DNA from: Flavobacteriaceae bacterium
GTDB taxonomy: Bacteria; Bacteroidota; Bacteroidia; Flavobacteriales; Flavobacteriaceae
Direction of reading: 5' to 3'
DNA: 33,185 bases
Assembly (NCBI GenBank): GCA_002728855.1
Contig: PBWA01000044.1
Location: 1-33,185, forward strand
Of the stretch, positions 10,232 to 17,675 are shown in pieces. A program made the translations under genes and the position numbers. The first letter of the stretch is position 1. Every line of letters starts with the position of its first letter. The notes beneath the pieces are model-generated. The model saw only the letters and a program-made list of their open reading frames with translations, made no database searches and was not told the DNA's origin.

Positions 10232-11809
10232 TTAATTACCTGGCTGTTTCAAAATAAAGTTTTCCTTTTTTTTAGACAAATCAACCATTTCTTTTACTTC
10301 AGTTAATAATTTTTTCGCATCATATATTACGCCATTTACAATAGTATATTTTATTCCACCTACGCGAATTACTTGATTTTCATTATTAAGTTTTATCGCA
10401 CCAGTTCCATACAAAACCTTTAAATTCTTTAATGGATTTTCCTCGATAATAATAAGATCTGCTTTTTTGCCAATTTGAATAGATCCAATTTCCCGATCAA
10501 CACCAAGAGCTTCAGCTCCATTTAAAGTGGCTGCTCTTATAACTTCTAAGGGATGAAATCCAGCTTCTCTCAAAAGTTCAAGTTCTCTAATGTAACCAAA
10601 ACCATATAGTTGAAATATAAAACCAGAATCAGAACCTGCTGTTACACGCCCACCTCTATTTTTATATTCGTTTATGAAAATCATCCATAGCTTGAAATTT
10701 CTTTTCCACGCAACTTCTTGTTCAGTGCCCCAGTAATGCCAATAGGAACCATGAGAAATTTTACTTGGTTGATAAAATCTCCACAAAGATGGTAAAGTAT
10801 AATGCTCATGCCATTCAGCTCTTCTTGCTCTTTGAAGATCTCTACTTGCTTCGTAAATATTGAAAGTAGGATCAAGAGTGAAATCAAGTCTTAACAACTC
10901 ATTCATCACATTGTTCCAATGCTCTGAATAAGGTTCAGCAGCTTGTTCCCACAATTTTCCAGCTTCTTCAAAACGATGTTGTTCATTTTGGTAATTATAA
11001 TCCAGAGGATAATTCTGAATAGTTTTATCATAAAACAAGGCTTCAGGAAGACCATACCAATGTTCCATTGTTGTTAGACCAGCTCTTGCTGAATTCAAAA
11101 CATTCCATCTTGCAACACTCATTTGAGCATGATGACAGGCAGACCTTAGCCCCAGCTTTTTGTTTTCATCAAGTGCTGCTTTCATTATATGCGGTTCAGC
11201 TCCAAAAAATTTAATTCCATCAGCTCCTTTTTTTGCGTTTTCTCTAACCCATAAACGAGCATCTTCTTCAGTTTTTATAGGATTTTTGGAACCTTGACCA
11301 AATCCAGTATATGCAAAAATTCTTGGTCCAACTATCTCATTTTTTTCAACACGTTCCTTCAATTTTAATGTGTGATTCAGACCTCTTCCACTAGGCTCTC
11401 TAATAGTAGTAATTCCATGAGCTAACCAAAGTTTAAAAACGTAATCCCAATTAGCACCTTGAGAAGAACCTCCAATATGCCCATGCATGTCAATAAATCC
11501 TGGCAAAATATACATATTTGAGGCATCAATGATTTTTCCTTTTGATTTTAATTTAGGTCTTTTAGTAGAATCAATTTTTACACCGGGATAACCTACGAAA
11601 CTTATTTTTTTTATGATATTTTTTTCTATAACTATATCTACTGGTCCCCTTGGAGGTGAACCGTCTCCATTAATTAAAGTTGCACCTCTTATTATTAATT
11701 GTTCATAAGGGCCCTGTTTTGTTTCAGTATTTAATTGAGCAGATGTATTGAAGCAAAATATTAGGGCAAATAGCTGGAAGAAAATTTTTTTATAAATCAT
11801 TTTAACCAT
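10232..11809 (-). CDS. Secreted amidohydrolase family protein (metal-dependent hydrolase); start may instead be the internal ATG at 11800
   Basis: 525 aa; signal peptide MIYKKIFFQLFALIFCFNTSAQ; LPGFIDMHGHIGG, HHAQMS, TAGSDSGF, GSIQIGKKADLIIIEENPL. Confidence 0.88.
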   Translation of the reverse strand: MVKMIYKKIFFQLFALIFCFNTSAQLNTETKQGPYEQLIIRGATLINGDGSPPRGPVDIVIEKNIIKKISFVGYPGVKIDSTKRPKLKSKGKIIDASNMYILPGFIDMHGHIGGSSQGANWDYVFKLWLAHGITTIREPSGRGLNHTLKLKERVEKNEIVGPRIFAYTGFGQGSKNPIKTEEDARLWVRENAKKGADGIKFFGAEPHIMKAALDENKKLGLRSACHHAQMSVARWNVLNSARAGLTTMEHWYGLPEALFYDKTIQNYPLDYNYQNEQHRFEEAGKLWEQAAEPYSEHWNNVMNELLRLDFTLDPTFNIYEASRDLQRARRAEWHEHYTLPSLWRFYQPSKISHGSYWHYWGTEQEVAWKRNFKLWMIFINEYKNRGGRVTAGSDSGFIFQLYGFGYIRELELLREAGFHPLEVIRAATLNGAEALGVDREIGSIQIGKKADLIIIEENPLKNLKVLYGTGAIKLNNENQVIRVGGIKYTIVNGVIYDAKKLLTEVKEMVDLSKKKENFILKQPGN

Positions 11810-11816
11810 AATACAA

Positions 11817-11843
11817 AATACCTTCAGATGATCTGAAGGTATT
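11817..11843. repeat. 27-bp palindrome (13-bp perfect arms, 1-nt centre) immediately 5' of the amidohydrolase start; terminator or operator
   Basis: AATACCTTCAGAT-g-ATCTGAAGGTATT; on the minus strand it continues into TTG TATT. Confidence 0.85.
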
Positions 11844-11850
11844 AAAAATA

Positions 11851-11923
11851 ATGGATTCTAAAAACAAAACAAAGTAATTAAAATCTTAACCTATGAAAAA
11901 AATGCAAAATTTTTAGAATCCAT
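11851..11923. repeat. Perfect 14-bp inverted repeat with 45-nt spacer
   Basis: ATGGATTCTAAAAA (11851-11864) / TTTTTAGAATCCAT (11910-11923). Confidence 0.85.
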
Positions 11924-11930
11924 ATTTTAT

Positions 11931-12028
11931 AAAAAGGGGAGTTAGTCATAATGTAAAGCAACATGAGTAAAGGATTGGTTTATGGCATAAATCAAAACCC
12001 AAAATACATTATAAAAACTCCCCTTTTT
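11931..12028. ncRNA. Candidate structured RNA element (~98 nt, 6S-like architecture); strand uncertain, plus slightly favoured by pairing
   Basis: Closing stem AAAAAGGGGAGTT (11931-11943) / AACTCCCCTTTTT (12016-12028), 13 bp. After a small internal loop, a second stem ATAATGTA (11948-11955) / TACATTAT (12005-12012). Then an asymmetric bubble and an apical hairpin TTGGTTTATG-g-CATAAATCAA. Confidence 0.5.
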
Positions 12029-12053
12029 CTAGTAAACAAACCAAACAAAAAAA

Positions 12054-13292
12054 TTATAGTTGATTCAATCTAAAATCAGCATAGGCTTCCATGCTGTGTT
12101 CAGAAAGATCAAGACCTTTTTTCTCTTCTTCTTCACTTACTCTAAGCCCAGTTACTGCTTTGACAATAATGAGTAAAATAAATGAAGTAATTACACAAAA
12201 GGCACCAATTATTCCTACGCCTCCTAATTGGATAAGGAATTGATCCATACCAGCTAAGTCTCCAAAGCATCCAACTGCTAGAGTTCCCCAAATACCACAA
12301 ATTAAATGAACAGCTATTGCTCCTACTGGATCATCAAGTTTTAATTTTTCTATAAATGAAATACCTAGAACAACTAGTATCCCAGCAAAAATTCCAATTA
12401 AAATTGAATCTGTTGGAGACATTAGGTCAGCTCCAGCAGTAATTCCAACAAGACCTCCTAATACACCATTCATGAACATAGTAATATCATAATTTTTATA
12501 AAGTATACTTGCAAAAAAAGCAGCTGAGACACCTCCTGCCGCAGCAGCAAGACAAGTAGTTACCAAAGTGAGAGAAGTTAAGGTTGGATCAGCTGATAAT
12601 ACAGAACCACCATTAAAACCAAACCATCCTAGCCAAAGTATTAATACACCTGCAGCGCCTAGCGGTAGATTATGACCTGGTAGTGCTCTTGCTTTACCTT
12701 TGTCATCAAATTTTCCAATTCTTGCACCTAAAATGTAGACAGCAATCAGTGCAGCCCATCCGCCAACTGAATGTACTAAAGTGGAGCCTGCAAAATCATA
12801 AAATCCTAATCCGTCGAGAAATCCTCCTCCCCATTTCCATGATCCAACAATAGGGTAAACAAGACCAACGTATAAAATTGCAAAAAGCATAAAACCACTC
12901 AGTTTAATTCTTTCTGCTACGGCACCAGATACTATTGTTGCAGCTGTTGCAGCAAACATTCCTTGAAAAAGAAAATCTGTCCACCAAGTGTAACCTCCAT
13001 CTGCATAACTAAAGTCCATTCCACCCTCTGGAGCAGTAATCCCAAATCCTGCAAATTTTAGAACTCCCATATCTCCGTCTTCAAATCCAGGATACATGAG
13101 ATTAAATCCACCTATACAGTATATGAGTAGCCCTGTAGTTATTACAAAAAAGTTTTTAAATAAAATGTTGATAGTATTTTTCTGACGAGTTAAACCACTT
13201 TCTAAAAAAGCAAAACCCATATGCATAAAAAAGACTAAAAAGGTACAGACCATCATCCATACATTATTAATAGTAAGTATTGTAGTTTCCAT
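12054..13292 (-). CDS. amt: Ammonium transporter (Amt family)
   Basis: 412 aa; AFLESGLTRQKN, FQGMFAATAATIVSGAVAER, STLVHSVGGWAAL, HNLPLGAAGVLILWLGWFGFNGGS. Confidence 0.96.
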   Translation of the reverse strand: METTILTINNVWMMVCTFLVFFMHMGFAFLESGLTRQKNTINILFKNFFVITTGLLIYCIGGFNLMYPGFEDGDMGVLKFAGFGITAPEGGMDFSYADGGYTWWTDFLFQGMFAATAATIVSGAVAERIKLSGFMLFAILYVGLVYPIVGSWKWGGGFLDGLGFYDFAGSTLVHSVGGWAALIAVYILGARIGKFDDKGKARALPGHNLPLGAAGVLILWLGWFGFNGGSVLSADPTLTSLTLVTTCLAAAAGGVSAAFFASILYKNYDITMFMNGVLGGLVGITAGADLMSPTDSILIGIFAGILVVLGISFIEKLKLDDPVGAIAVHLICGIWGTLAVGCFGDLAGMDQFLIQLGGVGIIGAFCVITSFILLIIVKAVTGLRVSEEEEKKGLDLSEHSMEAYADFRLNQL

Positions 13293-13300
13293 AATAAAAT

Positions 13301-13639
13301 TTAATTAAGTGATTTATTTCCTTTTTCTCCAGTTCTAATTCTATAGGCTTCATCCACTGGGAGTATAAAAATCTTCCCATCTCCAATGCGATCTGTTGCT
13401 CCAGAATCAATTATAGCTTTAATAGTTTTATCAACAAATGAATCTGATACAACAATTGACAAGTATCTCCTTTGGATTTCCGATGTGCTATAGGTTATTC
13501 CTCTATATACATGACCTTCTTTTTCATTTCCTATTCCTGTAACATCCCAATAACTGAAAAAATTAACTTCTACAGCATGAAGAGCATCTCTAACCTCTTC
13601 AAACTTTGATTTTCTGATGATTGCTTCAATTTTTTTCAT
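13301..13639 (-). CDS. glnK: PII family nitrogen regulatory protein (GlnK-like)
   Basis: 112 aa; MKKIEAIIRKSKFEEVRDAL; T-loop YRGITY; B-loop TDRIGDGKIF; 8-nt gap to amt. Confidence 0.92.
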   Translation of the reverse strand: MKKIEAIIRKSKFEEVRDALHAVEVNFFSYWDVTGIGNEKEGHVYRGITYSTSEIQRRYLSIVVSDSFVDKTIKAIIDSGATDRIGDGKIFILPVDEAYRIRTGEKGNKSLN

Positions 13640-13653
13640 GATAGCTTTAAATA

Positions 13654-14313
13654 TTAAAGTGAAAATCCAAAGACAAGATACATTTGATCAGCAGAGGGAT
13701 TATAAATCAAGTTGCTTGATAAAGGCAATGAGAAGTCATCTGTTATTTTTAATTCTTTCCCATAACTTAGGGCAATTTCAATGAGCTCAAAGTCTCCAGA
13801 ACCTGTATAAAAACCATCTCCTAAGCCTAATGTAAAACCAATCTCTTCGCTAAGTGGAACACTACCAGCAATGTATGTGTCACCATCTTCAAAGAAGTAT
13901 CCTCCAGTTAAACTGACTGGTCCTAATTCTAAACCTAACATACCTTCCCAAACTCCACTATCGAAGTATTTGGTAGTACCACCAGTTGTTATATCAGGGA
14001 AAATATAGTTTGTAATTGTTACTGCAACCGGACCATATGAAAGTGATGCATATAGATCAAGTTCATCTGCTAGAGAATCATTTGCATAAGCTCCCCAGAA
14101 TCCAACTTCAAATCCGAAGTCATCTTCTTCCCCTCCTGCAGCGTAAGACATATATGGCTGAATTGAAGGACCATTTGAGTATGCGCCACCTCTCCAAACA
14201 TATCTACTCATAAAGTCTGCGCCAATATCAACTTGAGCTAACGCTTGGTTCACTGACATAATAGATATTATTGCGATTGAAAATATTTTTAATGATTTAC
14301 TGATTTTTTTCAT
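13654..14313 (-). CDS. Outer-membrane beta-barrel/porin-like protein (resembles the TIGR02001/TorF-type family)
   Basis: 219 aa; signal peptide ending NQALAQ; VDIGADFMSRYVWRGGAYSNGPSIQPYMSY; C-terminal aromatic-rich strand LVFGFSL; 14 nt from glnK. Confidence 0.75.
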   Translation of the reverse strand: MKKISKSLKIFSIAIISIMSVNQALAQVDIGADFMSRYVWRGGAYSNGPSIQPYMSYAAGGEEDDFGFEVGFWGAYANDSLADELDLYASLSYGPVAVTITNYIFPDITTGGTTKYFDSGVWEGMLGLELGPVSLTGGYFFEDGDTYIAGSVPLSEEIGFTLGLGDGFYTGSGDFELIEIALSYGKELKITDDFSLPLSSNLIYNPSADQMYLVFGFSL

Positions 14314-14340
14314 AACGATATTATTTAGTTAATAATTCGC

Positions 14341-14373
14341 CAAATTTATGTATCAAATAATAACAGAAAACAA
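14341..14373 (-). promoter_or_regulatory. Bacteroidota-type promoter of the porin-glnK-amt cluster
   Basis: Minus strand -33 TTG (14371-14373), 22-nt spacer, -7 TAAATTTG (14341-14348), start codon at 14313. Confidence 0.7.
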
Positions 14374-14377
14374 TAAT

Positions 14378-14411
14378 TCAATCATGGATTATTGATTTTT
14401 GTATAATCCAT
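14378..14411. promoter_or_regulatory. Dyad(s) abutting the porin-glnK-amt promoter; candidate operator
   Basis: Imperfect 18-bp palindrome TCAATCATG/GATTATTGA (14378-14395) overlapping a perfect 9-bp inverted repeat ATGGATTAT-N10-ATAATCCAT (14384-14411). Confidence 0.5.
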
Positions 14412-14513
14412 TTTTAGATCATTGAAAAAATGAAAAATTCTTTTTTTTAAATGTTATTAATTATCAAATCCTCAAACAAATGAAGAATTGTAAATTAATG
14501 ATGTGAAAAAATG

Positions 14514-14900
14514 TTATATCCTCAAATAAATTATCTTCTCAAAAAGAAAACCTAAATAAACCAACATTGCTCCAAAAAAAATACTTATAGAAATGTATGC
14601 TATGGAATTCAAATAATTCTCCGATTTAAAAAATGAAAAATTTTCAAATGCAAATGCCGAAAATGTAGTAAATCCGCCACAAATTCCAATTCCTAAGAAA
14701 AGAACTAAATCAGATCTGGATTCAACTGAATGACGAGATACATAGCCCATAATTAATCCAATTAAAAAACATCCTAATAAATTTACAGTAAGAGTCCCCC
14801 AGGGGAAATTTGTGTTTTCATTTGGCATTATTTTAACCAGTAGAAATCTAGCAATACTTCCAAAACCTCCACCTAAAAAAACCAGTATTAATTGTTTCAA
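14514..14900 (-). CDS. crcB: Fluoride exporter CrcB/FluC family; predicted TTG start
   Basis: 128 aa; GGGFGSIARF, PWGTLTVNLLGCFLIGL, GICGGFTTFSAFAFE. Confidence 0.93.
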   Translation of the reverse strand: MKQLILVFLGGGFGSIARFLLVKIMPNENTNFPWGTLTVNLLGCFLIGLIMGYVSRHSVESRSDLVLFLGIGICGGFTTFSAFAFENFSFFKSENYLNSIAYISISIFFGAMLVYLGFLFEKIIYLRI

Positions 14901-14918
14901 AATAAAAATGATTAAGGA

Positions 14919-15110
14919 TTAATTTTTTTGAGTTAATATTTTTATTAAAAAAAGGAGTAAAATAAGTGAGATGAAAACAATTAGTATTTTATAACTGCCT
15001 TTATAATAAGTTTTATTCCCTTTAAAATCTTTTCTGTATGAAAATACTAGGATTGTTACAAAAGATATGAAAAATATTATTGCAAATGCTAATTGTCCTT
15101 GACTGAACAT
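14919..15110 (-). CDS. Small conserved-looking membrane protein of unknown function
   Basis: 63 aa; two hydrophobic helices flanking FSYRKDFKGNKTYYKGSYK; fits between crcB and the divergent gene. Confidence 0.65.
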   Translation of the reverse strand: MFSQGQLAFAIIFFISFVTILVFSYRKDFKGNKTYYKGSYKILIVFISLILLLFLIKILTQKN

Positions 15111-15164
15111 TTAGTTTTTTTACTAAATTAGAAAATTATTATAAATTTTATAAATCCTTCTTAA

Positions 15165-15557
15165 ATGATTAACAAAGAATTAAAGCATGTTGAAGATTTT
15201 CATAATGCTTTTGGCTTGGGTGTTGCAAAAAAACCTACAATTGATTTATCCAAAGAAACAATTAAATTAAGATTTGATTTAATGAAAGAAGAAAATGAAG
15301 AATATTTTGAAGCGGCAAAGAGAAATGATATGGTTGAAGTAGCAGATGCATTAGGTGATATGTTATACATCTTGTGCGGAACTATTTTATCTCATGGAAT
15401 GCAGGATAAAATCCATGAGATTTTTGAAGAAATACAAACGAGTAATATGAGTAAACTGGGTGATGATGGTAAGCCAATATATAGAAAAGACGGTAAAGTA
15501 ATGAAAGGACCAAAATACTTCAAACCAAATATAAGAGCTATTTTAGAGGACAATTAG
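15165..15557 (+). CDS. MazG-like/PRA-PH superfamily nucleotide pyrophosphohydrolase
   Basis: 130 aa; LMKEENEEYFEA...EVADALGDMLYILCG metal-binding ExxE...ExxD pattern. Confidence 0.8.
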   Translation: MINKELKHVEDFHNAFGLGVAKKPTIDLSKETIKLRFDLMKEENEEYFEAAKRNDMVEVADALGDMLYILCGTILSHGMQDKIHEIFEEIQTSNMSKLGDDGKPIYRKDGKVMKGPKYFKPNIRAILEDN

Positions 15558-16600
15558 TTAACAGGAAACCTCCACCCAAAAGGGTCATCAGTCAAATTAT
15601 ATTGAATAGAGGTTATTTTTTCCTTCAATATTTCAGCAAAAGAATTTTTGATAGGATTGATTTCAAATTTTTTATTATCAAACTTAAAACTACTTATTGG
15701 ACACAAAACAACCGCAGTTCCTGTTCCAAAGATTTCTTTTAATTCACCTTTCTTGTGAGATGATATAATTTCCGATACTTTGATTGGTCGAACCTCTGTC
15801 TTAATCTTTAGACTATTAGATAATTGAATAACACTTTTTCTGGTTACTCCATCTAAAATCCTATCATTTAAAGGACTTGTAACAAGTGTATCATTGATTC
15901 TAAAAAAAACATTCATTGTTCCAGCTTCTTCTAGATATTCATGATTATTGGCATCTGTCCAAATGATTTGATTACATCCTTCTTTCTCCGCTAAGCTTGT
16001 TGGATAAAATTGAGCAGCGTAATTACCTGCTGCCTTTGCATAACCAACACCACCACTAGCAGCTCTACTATATTGCTCAGAAATTAAAACATCAATTCTA
16101 CCTCCATAATAAGATTTCACTGGACAACAAATGATGAAAAAAATATATTCTTTGGATGGATTTGCTTGAAGATTTGGTGAACTAGCAAAAATGAAAGGCC
16201 TTATGTATAGGGAGTTACCAACACCTGATTTAATCCATTCTGAATCTATCTTTAAAAGCTTAGTTAATCCTTTAAAAAATATGTCTTTTGGTAATTCAGG
16301 CATATTTAATCTTAACGAAGATTTATTCATTCTTTTAAAGTTTTCTTCTGGACGGAAAAGCCAAACTTTCTCCTTTGAATCTTTATAAGCTTTCATTCCT
16401 TCAAAAATTGATTGCCCATAATGGAATGAACTGGTTGAAGGATCTAAACTAATTGGACCATAAGGTAAAATTTTTGGACTATTCCATAAACCTTCAGAGT
16501 ATTTACAAATGAACATGTGATCTGAAAAAGTAGTTCCAAATGAAATATTATCAAAATCAATATTTTCAAGCTTGGATTTTTTAGACTTATGTATTTCCAT
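15554..16600 (-). CDS. ilvE: Branched-chain amino acid aminotransferase
   Basis: Class IV PLP enzyme: FHYGQSIFEGMKAYK, GGVGYAKAAGNYAAQ, EEAGTMNVFF, FGTGTAVVLCPI. ORF-track start (TTG 16621) overlaps a candidate -7 box, so ATG at 16600 is preferred. Confidence 0.93.
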   Translation of the reverse strand: MEIHKSKKSKLENIDFDNISFGTTFSDHMFICKYSEGLWNSPKILPYGPISLDPSTSSFHYGQSIFEGMKAYKDSKEKVWLFRPEENFKRMNKSSLRLNMPELPKDIFFKGLTKLLKIDSEWIKSGVGNSLYIRPFIFASSPNLQANPSKEYIFFIICCPVKSYYGGRIDVLISEQYSRAASGGVGYAKAAGNYAAQFYPTSLAEKEGCNQIIWTDANNHEYLEEAGTMNVFFRINDTLVTSPLNDRILDGVTRKSVIQLSNSLKIKTEVRPIKVSEIISSHKKGELKEIFGTGTAVVLCPISSFKFDNKKFEINPIKNSFAEILKEKITSIQYNLTDDPFGWRFPVN

Positions 16601-16618
16601 TGTATATATATAATTTGC

Positions 16619-16626
16619 CAAAGTTA
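16619..16626 (-). promoter_or_regulatory. Candidate -7 box TAACTTTG for ilvE
   Basis: Matches TAnnTTTG on the minus strand, 18 nt upstream of ATG 16600; no -33 TTG at standard spacing. Confidence 0.4.
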
Positions 16627-16703
16627 ATTTTTATTAACAATTAAATGCATTTTTTTTATTAATGAAAAACAATTTTAATATATATTGTCAATATAACTAG
16701 CAG

Positions 16704-17630
16704 ATGAAAATTTTAATAACAGGAGCTACTGGTTTAATTGGAAAAGCCATAATCAGATTGGCTTTAAATCGAAATTTCAAAGTCAATTATCTGACTAGAG
16801 ATAAAACTAAAATTAAAAGCAGCGCTAACTGTAATGGATTTTACTGGGATATAAATAAAGATTATATAGATCTAAAATGTTTTGAAGGTGTTAATGTGAT
16901 TATAAATTTAGCAGGAGAAAAGATTTTTCAAAAATGGACAAATCAAGCTAAAAAAGAAATTTTATTTAGTAGAATAAAGCCAATCAACTTATTAATTAAG
17001 GGAATCAAATCATCAAAAAAAATTGGTATAAAATCTTTTATTTCTGCATCTGCTATTGGAATTTATCAAAGTAACTTTGAGAAGTATTATAGTGAAGATG
17101 AGATAGATGATCCTCGAAATTTTATTCAAAAAATTGTTTGCGATTGGGAAAAAAAGTCTCTCAGTGTCAGAAAATATATTCCTAACACCTCAATTCTAAG
17201 AATTGGTTTAGTTTTATCAAAAAATGATGGCTATATGAAAGAGACAGATTTCCCAATGAAATTTGGCTTTGGAATACAATTGGGTTCAGGAGAGCAATGG
17301 CAAAGTTGGATTCATATTGATGACATAGCAAATATATTTTTATTTATAGCTAAATTAAATTTAAGTGGTATTTATAATGCAGTTGCTCCAAAACCTTTAA
17401 CTCAAAAAGAATTTTTAAAAAAAATTAGAGAAACAAATAGCAGAAAATTTATAATTATAAAATTGCCCATTTTTTTTCTAAGATTTTTATTTGGTGAAAG
17501 AGCTTGTTTATTAATTGATAGTCATAGAGTTAGTTCAAAAAAAATCATTAAACTTGGATACAAGTTTTTATATAATGAAGCTGATCATGCTTTAAATAAT
17601 TTATATAAACGTAATGACAATTTGACATAA
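16704..17630 (+). CDS. SDR-family epimerase, TIGR01777 type
   Basis: 308 aa; ITGATGLIGKAI, INLAGEKIFQKW, SASAIGIYQ, LRIGLVLSKNDGYM, WIHIDD. Confidence 0.9.
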   Translation: MKILITGATGLIGKAIIRLALNRNFKVNYLTRDKTKIKSSANCNGFYWDINKDYIDLKCFEGVNVIINLAGEKIFQKWTNQAKKEILFSRIKPINLLIKGIKSSKKIGIKSFISASAIGIYQSNFEKYYSEDEIDDPRNFIQKIVCDWEKKSLSVRKYIPNTSILRIGLVLSKNDGYMKETDFPMKFGFGIQLGSGEQWQSWIHIDDIANIFLFIAKLNLSGIYNAVAPKPLTQKEFLKKIRETNSRKFIIIKLPIFFLRFLFGERACLLIDSHRVSSKKIIKLGYKFLYNEADHALNNLYKRNDNLT

Positions 17631-17652
17631 TAAATTTTTGGCAATACTTTTG
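17622..17652 (+). promoter_or_regulatory. Bacteroidota-type promoter of grpE-dnaJ
   Basis: -33 TTG (17622-17624), 20-nt spacer, -7 TACTTTTG (17645-17652), ATG at 17676. Confidence 0.7.
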
Positions 17653-17675
17653 TGTATCATAATAAGTAAAAAATC

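Noticed and set aside
11931-12028. MITE or IS remnant
   Set aside because: 13-bp terminal inverted repeats are present, but no flanking target-site duplication was seen (TTTAT vs CTAGT) and no second copy was noticed in the window. A genome BLASTN would settle it.
14900-14930. Fluoride riboswitch upstream of crcB
   Set aside because: The leader is only 18 nt of AT-rich sequence between genes, with no room for the pseudoknot aptamer.
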